From Actinoalloteichus fjordicus (lineage in GTDB: Bacteria > Actinomycetota > Actinomycetes > Mycobacteriales > Pseudonocardiaceae): a stretch of DNA of 64,000 nucleotides. This document shows positions 37,990 to 46,452 of the stretch, in pieces. The notes under the pieces are model-generated. The model saw nothing but the letters and a program-made list of their open reading frames with translations. It searched no databases and was not told the DNA's origin. The translations under genes were made by a program, and so were the position numbers. The stretch spans positions 558,001-622,000 of the forward strand of contig NZ_CP016076.1 of the NCBI RefSeq assembly GCF_001941625.1, written 5' to 3'. Every line of letters begins with the position of its first letter. Position 1 is the stretch's first letter.

Positions 37990-39822
37990 TCAGCCTGGCC
38001 GCAGATGGCCGTCGGCGAGGCCGTCGAGGCCGGAACGCACCAGGGCCGCTCCCAACTCGGCGGTCTGCCGTAGGGAGTCTTCGAGATCGGCCAACGCCCG
38101 GAATGCGCGACCATAGTCCTGTTGCTCGGCCAGCGGCAGCCTCGGCACCCGGACTCGACGTGCGTCCAGGCGACTCGATCCGGACGTGGCGAGCCTGCCC
38201 GCGTGCCGAAGGAACCCCGCGAGGAAGTCGGGATCGAGCCGGTCGGGATCGACTCGATACGACGTGAGGTGCGGACCCAGCACCGCACCGCTGTCGGCGA
38301 CCACCCGCACCGGCCCCGTCGGCGCGGTCACCACGTCGCCGGGCTCCACCGGCACCAGTCCGCTGATCGAGCGGGTCAGCCCGGACGGCGTCTGCCCGGT
38401 CACCAGATCCTCGCTGGTCAGCGCCGGGACGTCCCCGGCGTTCAGCGCCATGCGAGGCGGCGCGGTCTGCACCAGGATCGAGCCCGCCTTAGCCAACTCG
38501 CCGACCGTGGTCATCGGCAGGACACGTTGCTCGTCGAGAACCGCCAGCGCAGGCGGCTCGACCGCCGTCGAGCGAAACCGCTCGAGCGCCGCCCGGAACT
38601 CGGCGCCCACCTCGGCGGTTCCCCGCACGCGATGTCGAGCCGGGCTGACGTCGACGTCGTCGTCGAGTAGGTCGATGATCGCCACCAACGGATCGTGCGC
38701 CGAGGGTGCGTCGGCCAGCACCCGGTCCCAGGCGGCCTCGATCCCGGCGAAGTCGCCGTCCGACTCCAGCAGCAGAAGGTGCTGGGGGGCGCGATCAGTC
38801 GGCTCGGGCCGCCGCAACAGCCACAGATCAGACATCCCGGTGCCGAGACTGACCACCGCCCGCAACGCGCCCGCCCGCAGCAGGTTGCCGCGAATCCGCC
38901 TGCCCGGCCTGCGACTCGCCGCCGAGGGCGGCATCAGGATCGCGACGAGCCCGCCCGGTCGAACGCGCGCCAGACAGTGCTGCACCCAGGCGAGTTCCGG
39001 CTCGCCACGAGGGGGAAGTCCATACTCCCAGCGAGGATCGCCGGTCAGCTCGTCGTATCCCCAGGCGCGGTCGTTGAACGGCGGATCGCAGACCACGGCG
39101 TCGATGGTGTCGGCCAGGTGGGCGCCGATCTCGTCGTGACGCAGCGAATCCCCCGCGAGCACCGTCGCGTCGACGTCCCGGAGTCGCAGCCGCACGGCCG
39201 TGATGACCGCTGAGGACTCGTCGATCTCCTGACCCAGCGCCCGCCCTGCCGGGACGGCATAGAGCAGATTGCCCAGGCCGCAGGCCGGGTCCAGTACCGT
39301 GCCGTCGGCGGGGAGCACCAACCGTGCGATCAGGCTGCACAGCTCGTCGGAGGTCGCGAGCAGCCTGCGGGAATGTGCCTGCTGGTAACGGGTGCACAGG
39401 AACTCGAACGCGCCGAGGAACCCGTCGGCGGCCGCCAACTGGGCGAGCAGCCGAGTGGAGTCGGCGTCGACGGCTCGCTGGACGAGTGCCCCGCCGGGAA
39501 GCTGCTCGCTCTGCCGGTCGTCGCCGTCGCGCAGCCGCAGGAGTAAGGCACCGGCGGCGGCCACCGACTCGCCGAGCCGAAGATCATCGGCTCTCGCCCG
39601 CAGGTGTTGCCAGACCCGATCGCCCAACGACACGGCGACCGGCTTCCCATGGCGGCGCAGCCAGGACTCGACCTCCCGCAGGAGGAACAACGGGCTCGAG
39701 GCGGTGCCGCCGACCGGTTGCGGGAAGTCGTCGTGACGCCGGCGCCAGTTGCTCACGGCTGCTCGACCCATGCCGACGAGCCGCGCGATGTCGCCGGTGC
39801 TCACCGTGGCATCTGAGTTCAC
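37990..39822 (-). CDS. HTH - N6-adenine DNA methylase - specificity-like fusion
   Basis: 610 aa. Residues about 6-58 look like a helix-turn-helix (TGDIARLVGMGRAAVSNWRRR). The methylase core is HsdM-like: AdoMet motif DPACGLGNLL at about residue 178 and catalytic CDPPF at about 246 (D/NPPF class). The last 190 residues read like a half HsdS specificity domain, with a TRD-type stretch and then a conserved helix (PLAEQQDYGRAFRALADLE). No restriction subunit is adjacent. Start GTG 39822 is inferred; a TTG at 39867 would lengthen it and no strong ribosome binding site is seen. The neighbours are a kinase downstream and a divergent PP2C phosphatase, so the methylase may be a substrate or regulator in that pair. 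Confidence 0.8.
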   Translation of the reverse strand: MNSDATVSTGDIARLVGMGRAAVSNWRRRHDDFPQPVGGTASSPLFLLREVESWLRRHGKPVAVSLGDRVWQHLRARADDLRLGESVAAAGALLLRLRDGDDRQSEQLPGGALVQRAVDADSTRLLAQLAAADGFLGAFEFLCTRYQQAHSRRLLATSDELCSLIARLVLPADGTVLDPACGLGNLLYAVPAGRALGQEIDESSAVITAVRLRLRDVDATVLAGDSLRHDEIGAHLADTIDAVVCDPPFNDRAWGYDELTGDPRWEYGLPPRGEPELAWVQHCLARVRPGGLVAILMPPSAASRRPGRRIRGNLLRAGALRAVVSLGTGMSDLWLLRRPEPTDRAPQHLLLLESDGDFAGIEAAWDRVLADAPSAHDPLVAIIDLLDDDVDVSPARHRVRGTAEVGAEFRAALERFRSTAVEPPALAVLDEQRVLPMTTVGELAKAGSILVQTAPPRMALNAGDVPALTSEDLVTGQTPSGLTRSISGLVPVEPGDVVTAPTGPVRVVADSGAVLGPHLTSYRVDPDRLDPDFLAGFLRHAGRLATSGSSRLDARRVRVPRLPLAEQQDYGRAFRALADLEDSLRQTAELGAALVRSGLDGLADGHLRPG

Positions 39823-39870
39823 GAGGACCAGCCTAGTTCGCGGCGCGAGAACACCCCACAAGGTCAATGC

Positions 39871-39889
39871 TTGTGAACTGTGTCCACAA
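39871..39889. promoter_or_regulatory. Operator-like dyad between methylase and phosphatase genes
   Basis: TTGTGAACTGTGTCCACAA is a near-palindrome: the half-sites TTGTGnAC match at 7 of 9 positions. It lies in the 83-nt gap between the two divergent starts, ideal for shared control. The HTH at the methylase N-terminus could bind it as autoregulator; this is inference. Confidence 0.45.
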
Positions 39890-39905
39890 CTGTTCTACTG
39901 GGTTC

Positions 39906-41744
39906 ATGATGCACGGTTCTCTGGGGCGACTCAGCTATGCGGGCGGTTCCGACCCGGGGCGGACCCGGTCGGTGAATCAGGACTCGGCATACGCCAGCCC
40001 TCGGCTGCTCGCCGTCGCCGATGGAATGGGCGGTCACGCACACGGCGAGATCGCCTGCTCGGTCGTCGTGGCCGCGATCCGCGAACTCGACACGCGGCTG
40101 CACGGTCTGCGGCCGGGTCACTCGGACCTGCTGCGCGTGCTCGCCGAGGGAGTGACCGACGCCTTCGCGAGGCTCACGGCGATCGGCGAGGCGAGACCCG
40201 ACACGGCAGGCATGGGCACGACGCTGACCGCACTGTTGTGGGACGGCTCGCGGCTCGGCGTCGCGCACATCGGCGACTCCCGTGCCTACCTGCTGTCAGG
40301 TGGTGTGCTGCGGCGGATCACTCGAGACCACACCCTGGTCCAGTCCCTGATCGACGCCGGTCAGCTGACGCAGGCGCAGGCCGAGGAACACCCCCGGCGG
40401 ACGATGGTGGTTCGTGCGTTGCAGAGCGGTGGTCCCGAACCCGAGCCGGACCTGTTCTTCCAGGAGGTATCGGCAGGAGACCGCCTCCTGGTCTGTTCGG
40501 ACGGCCTGACCGCCGTCGTCTCCGACCGGGTGATCGCCGAGACGATGTCGAGCAGCATCGATCCCCGGCAGGCGGTCGCCAGACTGATCGATCTGGCCAA
40601 TCGGGGCGGCGGCCCGGACAACATCACCTGCCTCGTCGCGGACGTGGTCCCGGTCGATGCCGATCCCGGCGTCGGCGGGGGAGTCGCCGGTGGCGGTGGG
40701 GGTGCGGTGACCGGGTGGGAGGCCCGCCCCGATGTCGGCAGTGGGGTCGGCAGCGCGGGCGGCAACTGGAGCGGCAGTGGGGTCGGCGGCGGGGCTGGCA
40801 GCGGGGTCGGCGGGGTCGGCAGCTGGGGCGGCAGTGGGGTCGGCAAGGCCGACGTCGGTGGCGTGGCGGGAACCGCAGGCGTGGGCGCGGAGGCGGAGGC
40901 AGAGGTGGCGCTGCGGACCGGCGGCGACGTTCCTGCCGAACCGGGGAGCCTCGTCCTCGGCGCCGCGGCATCCCGACTCGACACCGCCGAGTTCCCCGCG
41001 CTCGGCGCGAGAGCCGCCGGGGCCGCGACCGATGTCGCAACCGGCGGGTCCGGCGCAGGCGGGTTCGGCACCGGCGGGGGCGGCGCTGGAGGGGGCGGCG
41101 CAGACGGGAACGGCGACTCTTCGGCTGTCGTACCGCTGCGGCGAGTCAATCTGCCCGGCCGAGCCGGGGAAAGCGGCGGCCGCATCGACGTCGGCTCAGC
41201 AGTCTTCGGTTCCGTCGACGGCTTCTCCACCGCCGAGGTCCCCGCCGCCGAGGTCCCCGCTACCGAGGTCATTGCCGCCGAGCTCTCTGCCGCCGACGTC
41301 ACTGCCACCAGGGTGCCCGCAGGCAGCGCAGCGGCGGGATACGAGGCCGGGGCCGGCGGCCCCCGCCCTGCGCTCGGCCCGGACACCGGCTGTGAATCCG
41401 GCTCGGACTCTCACCCCGCCAGCGGGTCTGCCGGAGCAGGTTCCGGCTGGTCGGCGGTCCCCGCCGAGTCGGACGGCAGCAGGCTCCGGACTGTGGGACA
41501 CCGGGACCTCGGGTTCGGGACCGGTGACGCTGCCTGCGAATCGAGCGGCGCCGGTCTCCGCCCCGACGGCTCGCCGCCGCCCGGGGCAGGACCCGACGGG
41601 CGAGGGCCAGACAGGCCTGGGCCCGGCGATTCCGGGCCCCGCGATTCGGGACCCGGTGGACAGGCTTCCGTGGAGAACACCGGGGAAGAACGGACGAGGT
41701 CGCGCAGGCTGCCGCGCTGGATACGCCGCTTCCTGGGCGACTGA
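39906..41744 (+). CDS. PP2C-type Ser/Thr phosphatase with long repetitive tail
   Basis: 612 aa. Residues 8-245 form a complete PP2C (PPM) domain with metal-binding Asp26 (VNQDSA), Asp39-Gly40 (ADGMGGH), the IGDSRAY motif, CSDGL and Asp238 in GGPDNITC. The remaining 367 residues are Gly/Ala/Ser/Pro-rich low complexity with no membrane helix, changing from Gly-Val-Gly-Ser repeats to AEVPAAEVPA-type repeats. The start is ATG 39906 (a second ATG follows directly); ATG 39867 is a possible longer start. It is divergent from the DNA methylase/kinase genes and is the obvious antagonist of the kinase. Confidence 0.88.
   Translation: MMHGSLGRLSYAGGSDPGRTRSVNQDSAYASPRLLAVADGMGGHAHGEIACSVVVAAIRELDTRLHGLRPGHSDLLRVLAEGVTDAFARLTAIGEARPDTAGMGTTLTALLWDGSRLGVAHIGDSRAYLLSGGVLRRITRDHTLVQSLIDAGQLTQAQAEEHPRRTMVVRALQSGGPEPEPDLFFQEVSAGDRLLVCSDGLTAVVSDRVIAETMSSSIDPRQAVARLIDLANRGGGPDNITCLVADVVPVDADPGVGGGVAGGGGGAVTGWEARPDVGSGVGSAGGNWSGSGVGGGAGSGVGGVGSWGGSGVGKADVGGVAGTAGVGAEAEAEVALRTGGDVPAEPGSLVLGAAASRLDTAEFPALGARAAGAATDVATGGSGAGGFGTGGGGAGGGGADGNGDSSAVVPLRRVNLPGRAGESGGRIDVGSAVFGSVDGFSTAEVPAAEVPATEVIAAELSAADVTATRVPAGSAAAGYEAGAGGPRPALGPDTGCESGSDSHPASGSAGAGSGWSAVPAESDGSRLRTVGHRDLGFGTGDAACESSGAGLRPDGSPPPGAGPDGRGPDRPGPGDSGPRDSGPGGQASVENTGEERTRSRRLPRWIRRFLGD
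40730..40860 (+). repeat. Degenerate minisatellite in the PP2C tail
   Basis: Units such as ggcagtggggtcggc recur with small changes through this segment. They are in frame and encode the Gly/Ser/Val-rich tail of the phosphatase. Confidence 0.7.
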
Positions 41745-42335
41745 GCGACCCGAACCCGGCTGGCGACGGCCTCGGACTCGGCGCCGGGCTCGGCGGCCGG
41801 GCGTGTCTTCCACTTCGGCTGTGATCGGTGAATCCTGCCGTTGGCCCTGAGACGGGGCACAGCGCTGTAATGGGGCACAGGCTGAATTGCGGCACAGCGC
41901 TGCAACGGGCACAGCGCTGCAACGGGCACAGGCTGGGAACCGAACTGGGCCGGAGCCTGTAATCAGACGCAGCCTCGGCTGGTACACGGCCTCGGCGGCA
42001 CCGGCGCGGCACCGGCACCGGCACCGGCACCGGCGCGGGACCGGCCCGGCCGGTCGGCCGGGCCGGGAGCGTGAACTCGGCACCGTAGAGCTCCGTTCGG
42101 TCCCTGCACCGAGGCCGGGGCGCCGACGGCCGAGCCGCGCCAGAGCCTGCCGCCTCGAGCCGCCTCGAGCCGTCCCGAGCCGTCCCGAGCCGTCCCGAGC
42201 CGAGCCGGGCTGGGCCGGACCGGGCCGGCTGATCGCCGCTGCGCAGCGGGCTCGGCTCGACGTCATCGCGGCCGGTGGCATCCGGCCTGGCGTTCCCGTC
42301 AGGCCGGCCGCCCGTGGCCGAGCGGTGGTTCTTCG
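41745..42335. repeat. Repeat-rich intergenic region, no gene seen
   Basis: Three simple repeats lie here. An approximately 18-nt unit (cacagcgctgcaacggg type) runs at 41854-41937. A 6-nt ggcacc run lies at 41997-42036. A 10-nt unit occurs five times at 42151-42200 (cgcctcgagc twice, cgtcccgagc three times). Frames crossing it lack recognisable proteins. It separates the phosphatase gene from RidA. Confidence 0.7.
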
Positions 42336-42740
42336 TCAGCGAACCGCAGCGACCGCTTCGACCTCGACCAGTTGATCGTCGTAGCCCAGGACGGTGACGC
42401 CCAGCAAGGTGCTCGGCGCATCGTGATCTCCGAAGGCCTCACGGACGCACTCCCACGCCGTCACGAGGTCGGCCTGACGGCTGGACGCGACGTAGACGGT
42501 GCTCTTCACCACGTCGGACAGGTCGGCGCCTGCATCCTTCAACGCGACACGGAGGTTGCGCATCGTCTGACGAGCCTGTTCTGCGTAGTCGCCGATCGCG
42601 ACGGTGGCTCCCTCCGCGTCCAGCGGGCAGGCACCGGCGGCGAAGACGAGACGCGCCGGTGCTTCGACGGAAGCTGCATAGGCGTATTCGGCGACATCGG
42701 ACAGTTCTGGACTGCGGATCAGGCGTACTGCGCTACTCAT
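42336..42740 (-). CDS. RidA family protein (YjgF/YER057c/UK114)
   Basis: 134 aa, a typical RidA length. The family hydrolyses reactive enamine/imine intermediates from PLP enzymes. The core shows VFAAGACPLDAEG, QTMRNLRVALKDAGADLSDV and KSTVYVAS, ending DQLVEVEAVA. The canonical catalytic Arg of RidA proper is not obvious near the C-terminus, so this may be an Rid1-7-like relative. It is cytoplasmic. ATG 42740. It is on the same strand as the NTPase gene upstream, with a 74-nt gap. Confidence 0.8.
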   Translation of the reverse strand: MSSAVRLIRSPELSDVAEYAYAASVEAPARLVFAAGACPLDAEGATVAIGDYAEQARQTMRNLRVALKDAGADLSDVVKSTVYVASSRQADLVTAWECVREAFGDHDAPSTLLGVTVLGYDDQLVEVEAVAAVR

Positions 42741-42814
42741 AGGGCCAACCTAAGTGCGGTCTCCGGGATGCTGCCACCGAGTTCTGTACCCGGTCTTCCC
42801 GGAATCCGCTGACG

Positions 42815-43360
42815 TCAGGTCAGGCTCGCTGTCACGAAGCGGAGACGCTCCTCGACGGAGGCCCGCGGGAGCTCTACCAGCTCGTAGCCGTATTCGGTGT
42901 AGGTGGTGACCATCGATGCGTAGGTCTGCTCGGCGACCTCGACGGACTGCCTCCTCTCGACGTCCGGCGTGTAGATCTCGGGCCACGGCGGTGCTATCAA
43001 GACCCGCTGGTGGTAGCGGAAACGCTGCGCTGCGACGTGTACGTGGTCGGGGACCGGGCGTCCCTCCAACCGGAGGTAGCCGACGATGTCGGGGACGCCT
43101 CGGTCGAAGAAGACCGTGCCGCGCTGCTCGGCGGCCAGCCGATATGACCGCAGTTCCCAGCAGAGCATCGCCTCGGCGAACAGATCCTGGTCGAGCCAGG
43201 GCAGCGCCCGCCCGCCGATCGCGGATTGATCCCGAATGACTCCCCGCCCCGCCTCGTCACTGCGAGCGAAGCCCGCACGATGCAGTGCGTCGAGCAGTGT
43301 GCTCTTTCCCGAGCCAGGGCCGCCCGTGACGACGACGAACCTGTCTGTCGCTGATGACAC
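42815..43360 (-). CDS. AAA-type NTPase / kinase-like ATPase
   Basis: 181-aa P-loop protein. Walker A GGPGSGKST lies near residue 12. DEAGR and a likely lid Arg cluster follow, and the segment FFDRGVPDI matches the AAA_28 family of small nucleotide-dependent proteins whose substrate is usually unknown. Start GTG 43360 has GGAAGGAAG about 10 nt upstream; longer frames lack this. It may be co-transcribed with the RidA gene. Confidence 0.75.
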   Translation of the reverse strand: MSSATDRFVVVTGGPGSGKSTLLDALHRAGFARSDEAGRGVIRDQSAIGGRALPWLDQDLFAEAMLCWELRSYRLAAEQRGTVFFDRGVPDIVGYLRLEGRPVPDHVHVAAQRFRYHQRVLIAPPWPEIYTPDVERRQSVEVAEQTYASMVTTYTEYGYELVELPRASVEERLRFVTASLT

Positions 43361-43575
43361 CCGACCATGCTTCCTTCCGCTCGCGAACGTGGTGGGCTGT
43401 CCGATGCGGCGGTGCGCATCGACCCGCGTAGGTCGGGCAGACATCACGCCGAGACCAACGCGGACTCTGTCGAGGGGGACGGATCGATGCGCCCATCCCT
43501 TGTGTTGGCAGAACGGTCCTCGATTCCAACCGCGCCGGGCCGTCGCCAGGTTGATTCTGACCGAGCCCTCGTCGG

Positions 43576-43812
43576 TCAGATGGCGTCCAGATCGTCGGCC
43601 CTGGTGTTTTCGGTGAGGGCCATGATGCGGATCACCGGGGCAGCACTCTTCTCCGCCAGCACCTCAAGGCGAATGCTGTTCACGTGTCGCTTGCGGTGCT
43701 CCTCCCATTCTGCGAGGGCGAGCTGAACCCGGGGCAGCGATTCGACCAGGGTGCCTGCGAGCGGGATGTCATCGATCACGACGTAGTCGGTATCCGGCAT
43801 GGAGTCGAGCAT
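43576..43812 (-). CDS. Small hypothetical protein
   Basis: Predicted 78 aa, starting at ATG 43812 (ATG 43800 also possible). Not recognised. The middle is amphipathic and helical (LVESLPRVQLALAEWEEHRK) and the C-terminus is acidic (RADDLDAI). There is no signal peptide or membrane segment. The ribosome binding site is weak. It is kept because the frame is bounded and its codon third positions are GC-rich. Confidence 0.4.
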   Translation of the reverse strand: MLDSMPDTDYVVIDDIPLAGTLVESLPRVQLALAEWEEHRKRHVNSIRLEVLAEKSAAPVIRIMALTENTRADDLDAI

Positions 43813-44146
43813 GGCAGATCCGGAGTGAGTATCGAGAACGTCTGATCGTCCGTCGCCGAGAGACGCGGATCGGTCGGTGTCGCGCCGCCCGTTGCGGGCC
43901 CCTGTTTCTTGCGGTCGACAATTCGTGTGATTCGTCGCGCAACGCAACGAAAGATCACGCTGGGTGTCACGGAATTCCAGCCCCCGCCGGGCGCCGATTC
44001 GGCGGCCAGGATGATCTTCCTCAAGTGACGCTATCAGGCCTTCGTGATGCGAGGAAGGCGTCCTGGTGGTAGTAGTGCCTGCGGATCGCTCCCACCATCA
44101 GGACTCCCTCCGGCCTGTGTAGCCCCCTGCCTAGCCTTCTCCGGGC
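43813..44146. other. No gene seen
   Basis: About 330 nt, somewhat less GC-rich than neighbouring genes. It probably holds the promoter of the small minus-strand gene and the end of the hydrolase gene. No frame has support. Confidence 0.4.
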
Positions 44147-45724
44147 TTATGGCAGCGGATCGGACTGACAGGTCGTTCCTTCGGCGGGCAGGGTTCCCTC
44201 GAGGAGGTAGTCGCTGGCCCGCTCTACCGTGCACCGGGACTGTTGCGAGGCGATGTGGCCGGGCCCTTCGTTGACCAACAGCCTGCTGCCGGTGAGCAGG
44301 TCGGCAGCGCGTTCGGCACCTGCAAGGGGCGTGGCCGGGTCCAGCCTGTTGTTGACGATCAGGATCGGCGTCGCAGTGTCGGTTCCCCAGGGACCGTCGA
44401 AGCGATCGGCCGAACTCACCGGCCAGACCGCACACGTGCTGTCCTCCCACGCCTTGGTCTCGGCGAAGCGTGGCGACTGCGCCGTGCGCTTCTCGACGGC
44501 GGAGAGGAACGACTTCGGGGAGTCGGGATTCGTGCTGTCAGTGCAGGTAACCGCGTGGTACGGGTCCTGAATCCCGCCGTAGGCGCCGAACAGCGTGCCG
44601 CTGCCGTCCAGAACGTCCTCAGCGATCAATCGGCCGGACTCCGAAGCGGGATCCGCCACCGCCTCGTCGACGGCGGCCAAGGTCGGCGCCAGCACCGATG
44701 ACCAGACCGTCGGCTGGTAGAGGAAGGCGGCGGTGATCTTCGTCAGGTAGCTCGCGGTCAGCGTCGCCTCGCGGCCGTCGTCGGTGACCAGCTCGACCGG
44801 GTCTGTCGCGAGTTCAGCTCGAAGTCGGTCGAAGGCCCCGACCGGGTCTCCCGCACCGAAGGTGCAGGGGAACTCCTCCGCCGCGCACCGGTCGGCGAAA
44901 TCCTGGAACACCGCGTCGGTCTCGATGTCCGAGCCGATGCGGGCCGATCGCAGCTCTCCGGGCAGGACGCCGGACTGTGCCTCGGAACCCAGCACGCTGT
45001 CGAGGACGGTCCGGCCGACGTGCTCGGGAAACAGGTGGGCGTAGACGGTGCCGAGATGTCCGCCGTAGGACTGCCCCAGGAAGTTCAGCCGTTCGTCACC
45101 GAGCGCGGACCGGACCAGGTCGAGATCACGAGCGGCGCTGGGAGTATCGAGGTGCTCCAGCAGCTCCCCCGATCTGTCTATGCAGCGGTCGGCGTACTGC
45201 CGATCCCGGTCGATCCGCTCCGCCCGTTCTGCCTCGGTGGTCGGATAGAGGGGCAGGCCCGCGTTGAACTCGGCTGCGTCCTCGGGGGAGTCGAAGCAGC
45301 TGACGGCGGGCAGGCTCTGTCCTGTCCCACGTTGGTCGACCGTGACCAGGTCGTACCGAGCCATGACCTCCGCAGTGACCGGAGCGGCGACCTGTCCGGA
45401 GCGGATCAGCCGGAGATAGTCGCCGGAGCCGTATCCAGGGCCGCCACGGTGCAGCACCAGCGAGCCGAGGCGGGAGTCGGAATTCGTCGCAGGTGCACGG
45501 GCGAGCGCCAGTTCGACTGTCGTGCCGTCCGGTTTCGAGTGGTCCATCGGCACGGCGATCGTCGCGCATTCCAAGGTCGCGTCGTCTGCACAGGGCGACC
45601 ATGCGATGTCCGACCCCGCAGCGGACTCCGGGGCCAGGCCCCATGCCGATGCGGTGGTGAACACGGCGGCCGCCGTGGCGATGGTGAGAAGTCGGTGGGG
45701 TATCGACCAGGCGTTGTGAGTCAT
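44147..45724 (-). CDS. Secreted alpha/beta hydrolase, tripeptidyl aminopeptidase (TAP) type
   Basis: 525-aa exported protein. The N-terminus is a signal peptide (residues 1-30, hydrophobic LLTIATAAAVFTTASAWG). The catalytic alpha/beta hydrolase follows: the HRGGPGYGSG oxyanion region, VTVDQRGTG, the nucleophile Ser in GQSYGGHLG, an Asp in VNNRLDPATP and a His in EGPGHIAS. The C-terminal TAP-like domain has Cys residues likely in disulfides (ECATIAV; DRCIDR; QSRCTVE; CQSD). The start is ATG 45724; the ribosome binding site is weak. The family releases tripeptides from protein N-termini. A double operator-like dyad lies just upstream. Confidence 0.88.
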   Translation of the reverse strand: MTHNAWSIPHRLLTIATAAAVFTTASAWGLAPESAAGSDIAWSPCADDATLECATIAVPMDHSKPDGTTVELALARAPATNSDSRLGSLVLHRGGPGYGSGDYLRLIRSGQVAAPVTAEVMARYDLVTVDQRGTGQSLPAVSCFDSPEDAAEFNAGLPLYPTTEAERAERIDRDRQYADRCIDRSGELLEHLDTPSAARDLDLVRSALGDERLNFLGQSYGGHLGTVYAHLFPEHVGRTVLDSVLGSEAQSGVLPGELRSARIGSDIETDAVFQDFADRCAAEEFPCTFGAGDPVGAFDRLRAELATDPVELVTDDGREATLTASYLTKITAAFLYQPTVWSSVLAPTLAAVDEAVADPASESGRLIAEDVLDGSGTLFGAYGGIQDPYHAVTCTDSTNPDSPKSFLSAVEKRTAQSPRFAETKAWEDSTCAVWPVSSADRFDGPWGTDTATPILIVNNRLDPATPLAGAERAADLLTGSRLLVNEGPGHIASQQSRCTVERASDYLLEGTLPAEGTTCQSDPLP

Positions 45725-45761
45725 GGAGAAAGGGTCACAGAACGTCACAGTGCGGCGGTAG

Positions 45762-45795
45762 TGACAAGTGTCATCAAGATCGATGACAACTGTCA
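45762..45795. promoter_or_regulatory. Paired TGACA-n2-TGTCA palindromes upstream of secreted peptidase
   Basis: TGACAAGTGTCA (45762-45773) and TGACAACTGTCA (45784-45795) are two 12-bp palindromes with centres 22 bp apart, two helical turns. Together they form a larger dyad, TGACAnnTGTCATC...GATGACAnnTGTCA. They lie 38-71 bp upstream of the peptidase start. Two dimers bound side by side is the natural reading. The regulator is unknown. Confidence 0.6.
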
Positions 45796-45921
45796 TAAAC
45801 TTCGCGTAGATCGTCTGGCGGTATTGAGTCCCGGCCCTACCCTGCCACGCTAGAAGAACGAAGGGGACATATCTCCTCGGAAGTCCTGGCGAGACAGCCT
45901 GTCCGTCACCGACCGTCGATT

Positions 45922-46030
45922 GCTACTCGACGACACGGCCGGAACGGGCGGGTTCACGCCGCTGCGGCCTGTCGAGCTTCGCCGTGCGCTGCTCGCACGA
46001 TTTCTGCATCGGCTGCTGTGATCCGGACGG
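45922..46030 (+). pseudogene. Decayed fragment of ADP-ribosylglycohydrolase gene
   Basis: About 105 nt here align closely with 46701-46806 of the intact gene downstream. The translated match is LDDTA..GG.TPLRP.ELRRALL.RFL, then diverges, and a TGA stop interrupts the frame at the end (HRLL-stop). Beyond about 46030 similarity is lost. It appears to be a remnant of a tandem or repeated duplication. Confidence 0.7.
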
Positions 46031-46452
46031 CAACCCGGGACGGCGGGCGGCCGATGAGCCGCCTGCCCAACACCACCGACCAGCTCTTGAAGACCTGCCG
46101 GCCGGGCCGCCGTTGAAAACCTGCCCGCAACGCCCGGACCGAATGCCGCGACAGCGCCGATTGACTCGCTCGCCGTCGCCGGGGTCGCGACACCTTCTGC
46201 GCCACCGCGCCCCCTCGCGGACTGCCGGTCTGACGACGTGCAGCGAGGTTGCCGCGAGCTTCCCGAAGATCGCTGCGGCGGTGTCGGATTCCAGAAGTTG
46301 ATGGAGATCGGGTCGACCCGTGGTCAAGGATCGGTCTCGACATCGGCCGTCTCGGCCCGCGAGAGGGCGTCGGCGCTGCACAATGCGGGCCACAACGGCG
46401 TGCACGGCGCCGCCGTCGACCAGGACGGATCGATTCAGCCCGAGGGAGCACC

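Noticed and set aside
36863-41744. Direct assignment to Pgl or BREX
   Set aside because: No PglZ, PglY/BrxC ATPase or Lon-like gene is in the window, and the methylase has an HsdM/HsdS-like layout.
41997-42200. Short repeats considered as a CRISPR array
   Set aside because: Units are 6-18 nt, contiguous and lack unique spacers; no cas gene nearby.
45020-45853. Plus-strand frame opposite the TAP-type hydrolase
   Set aside because: Antisense of a well-supported catalytic domain with signal peptide.
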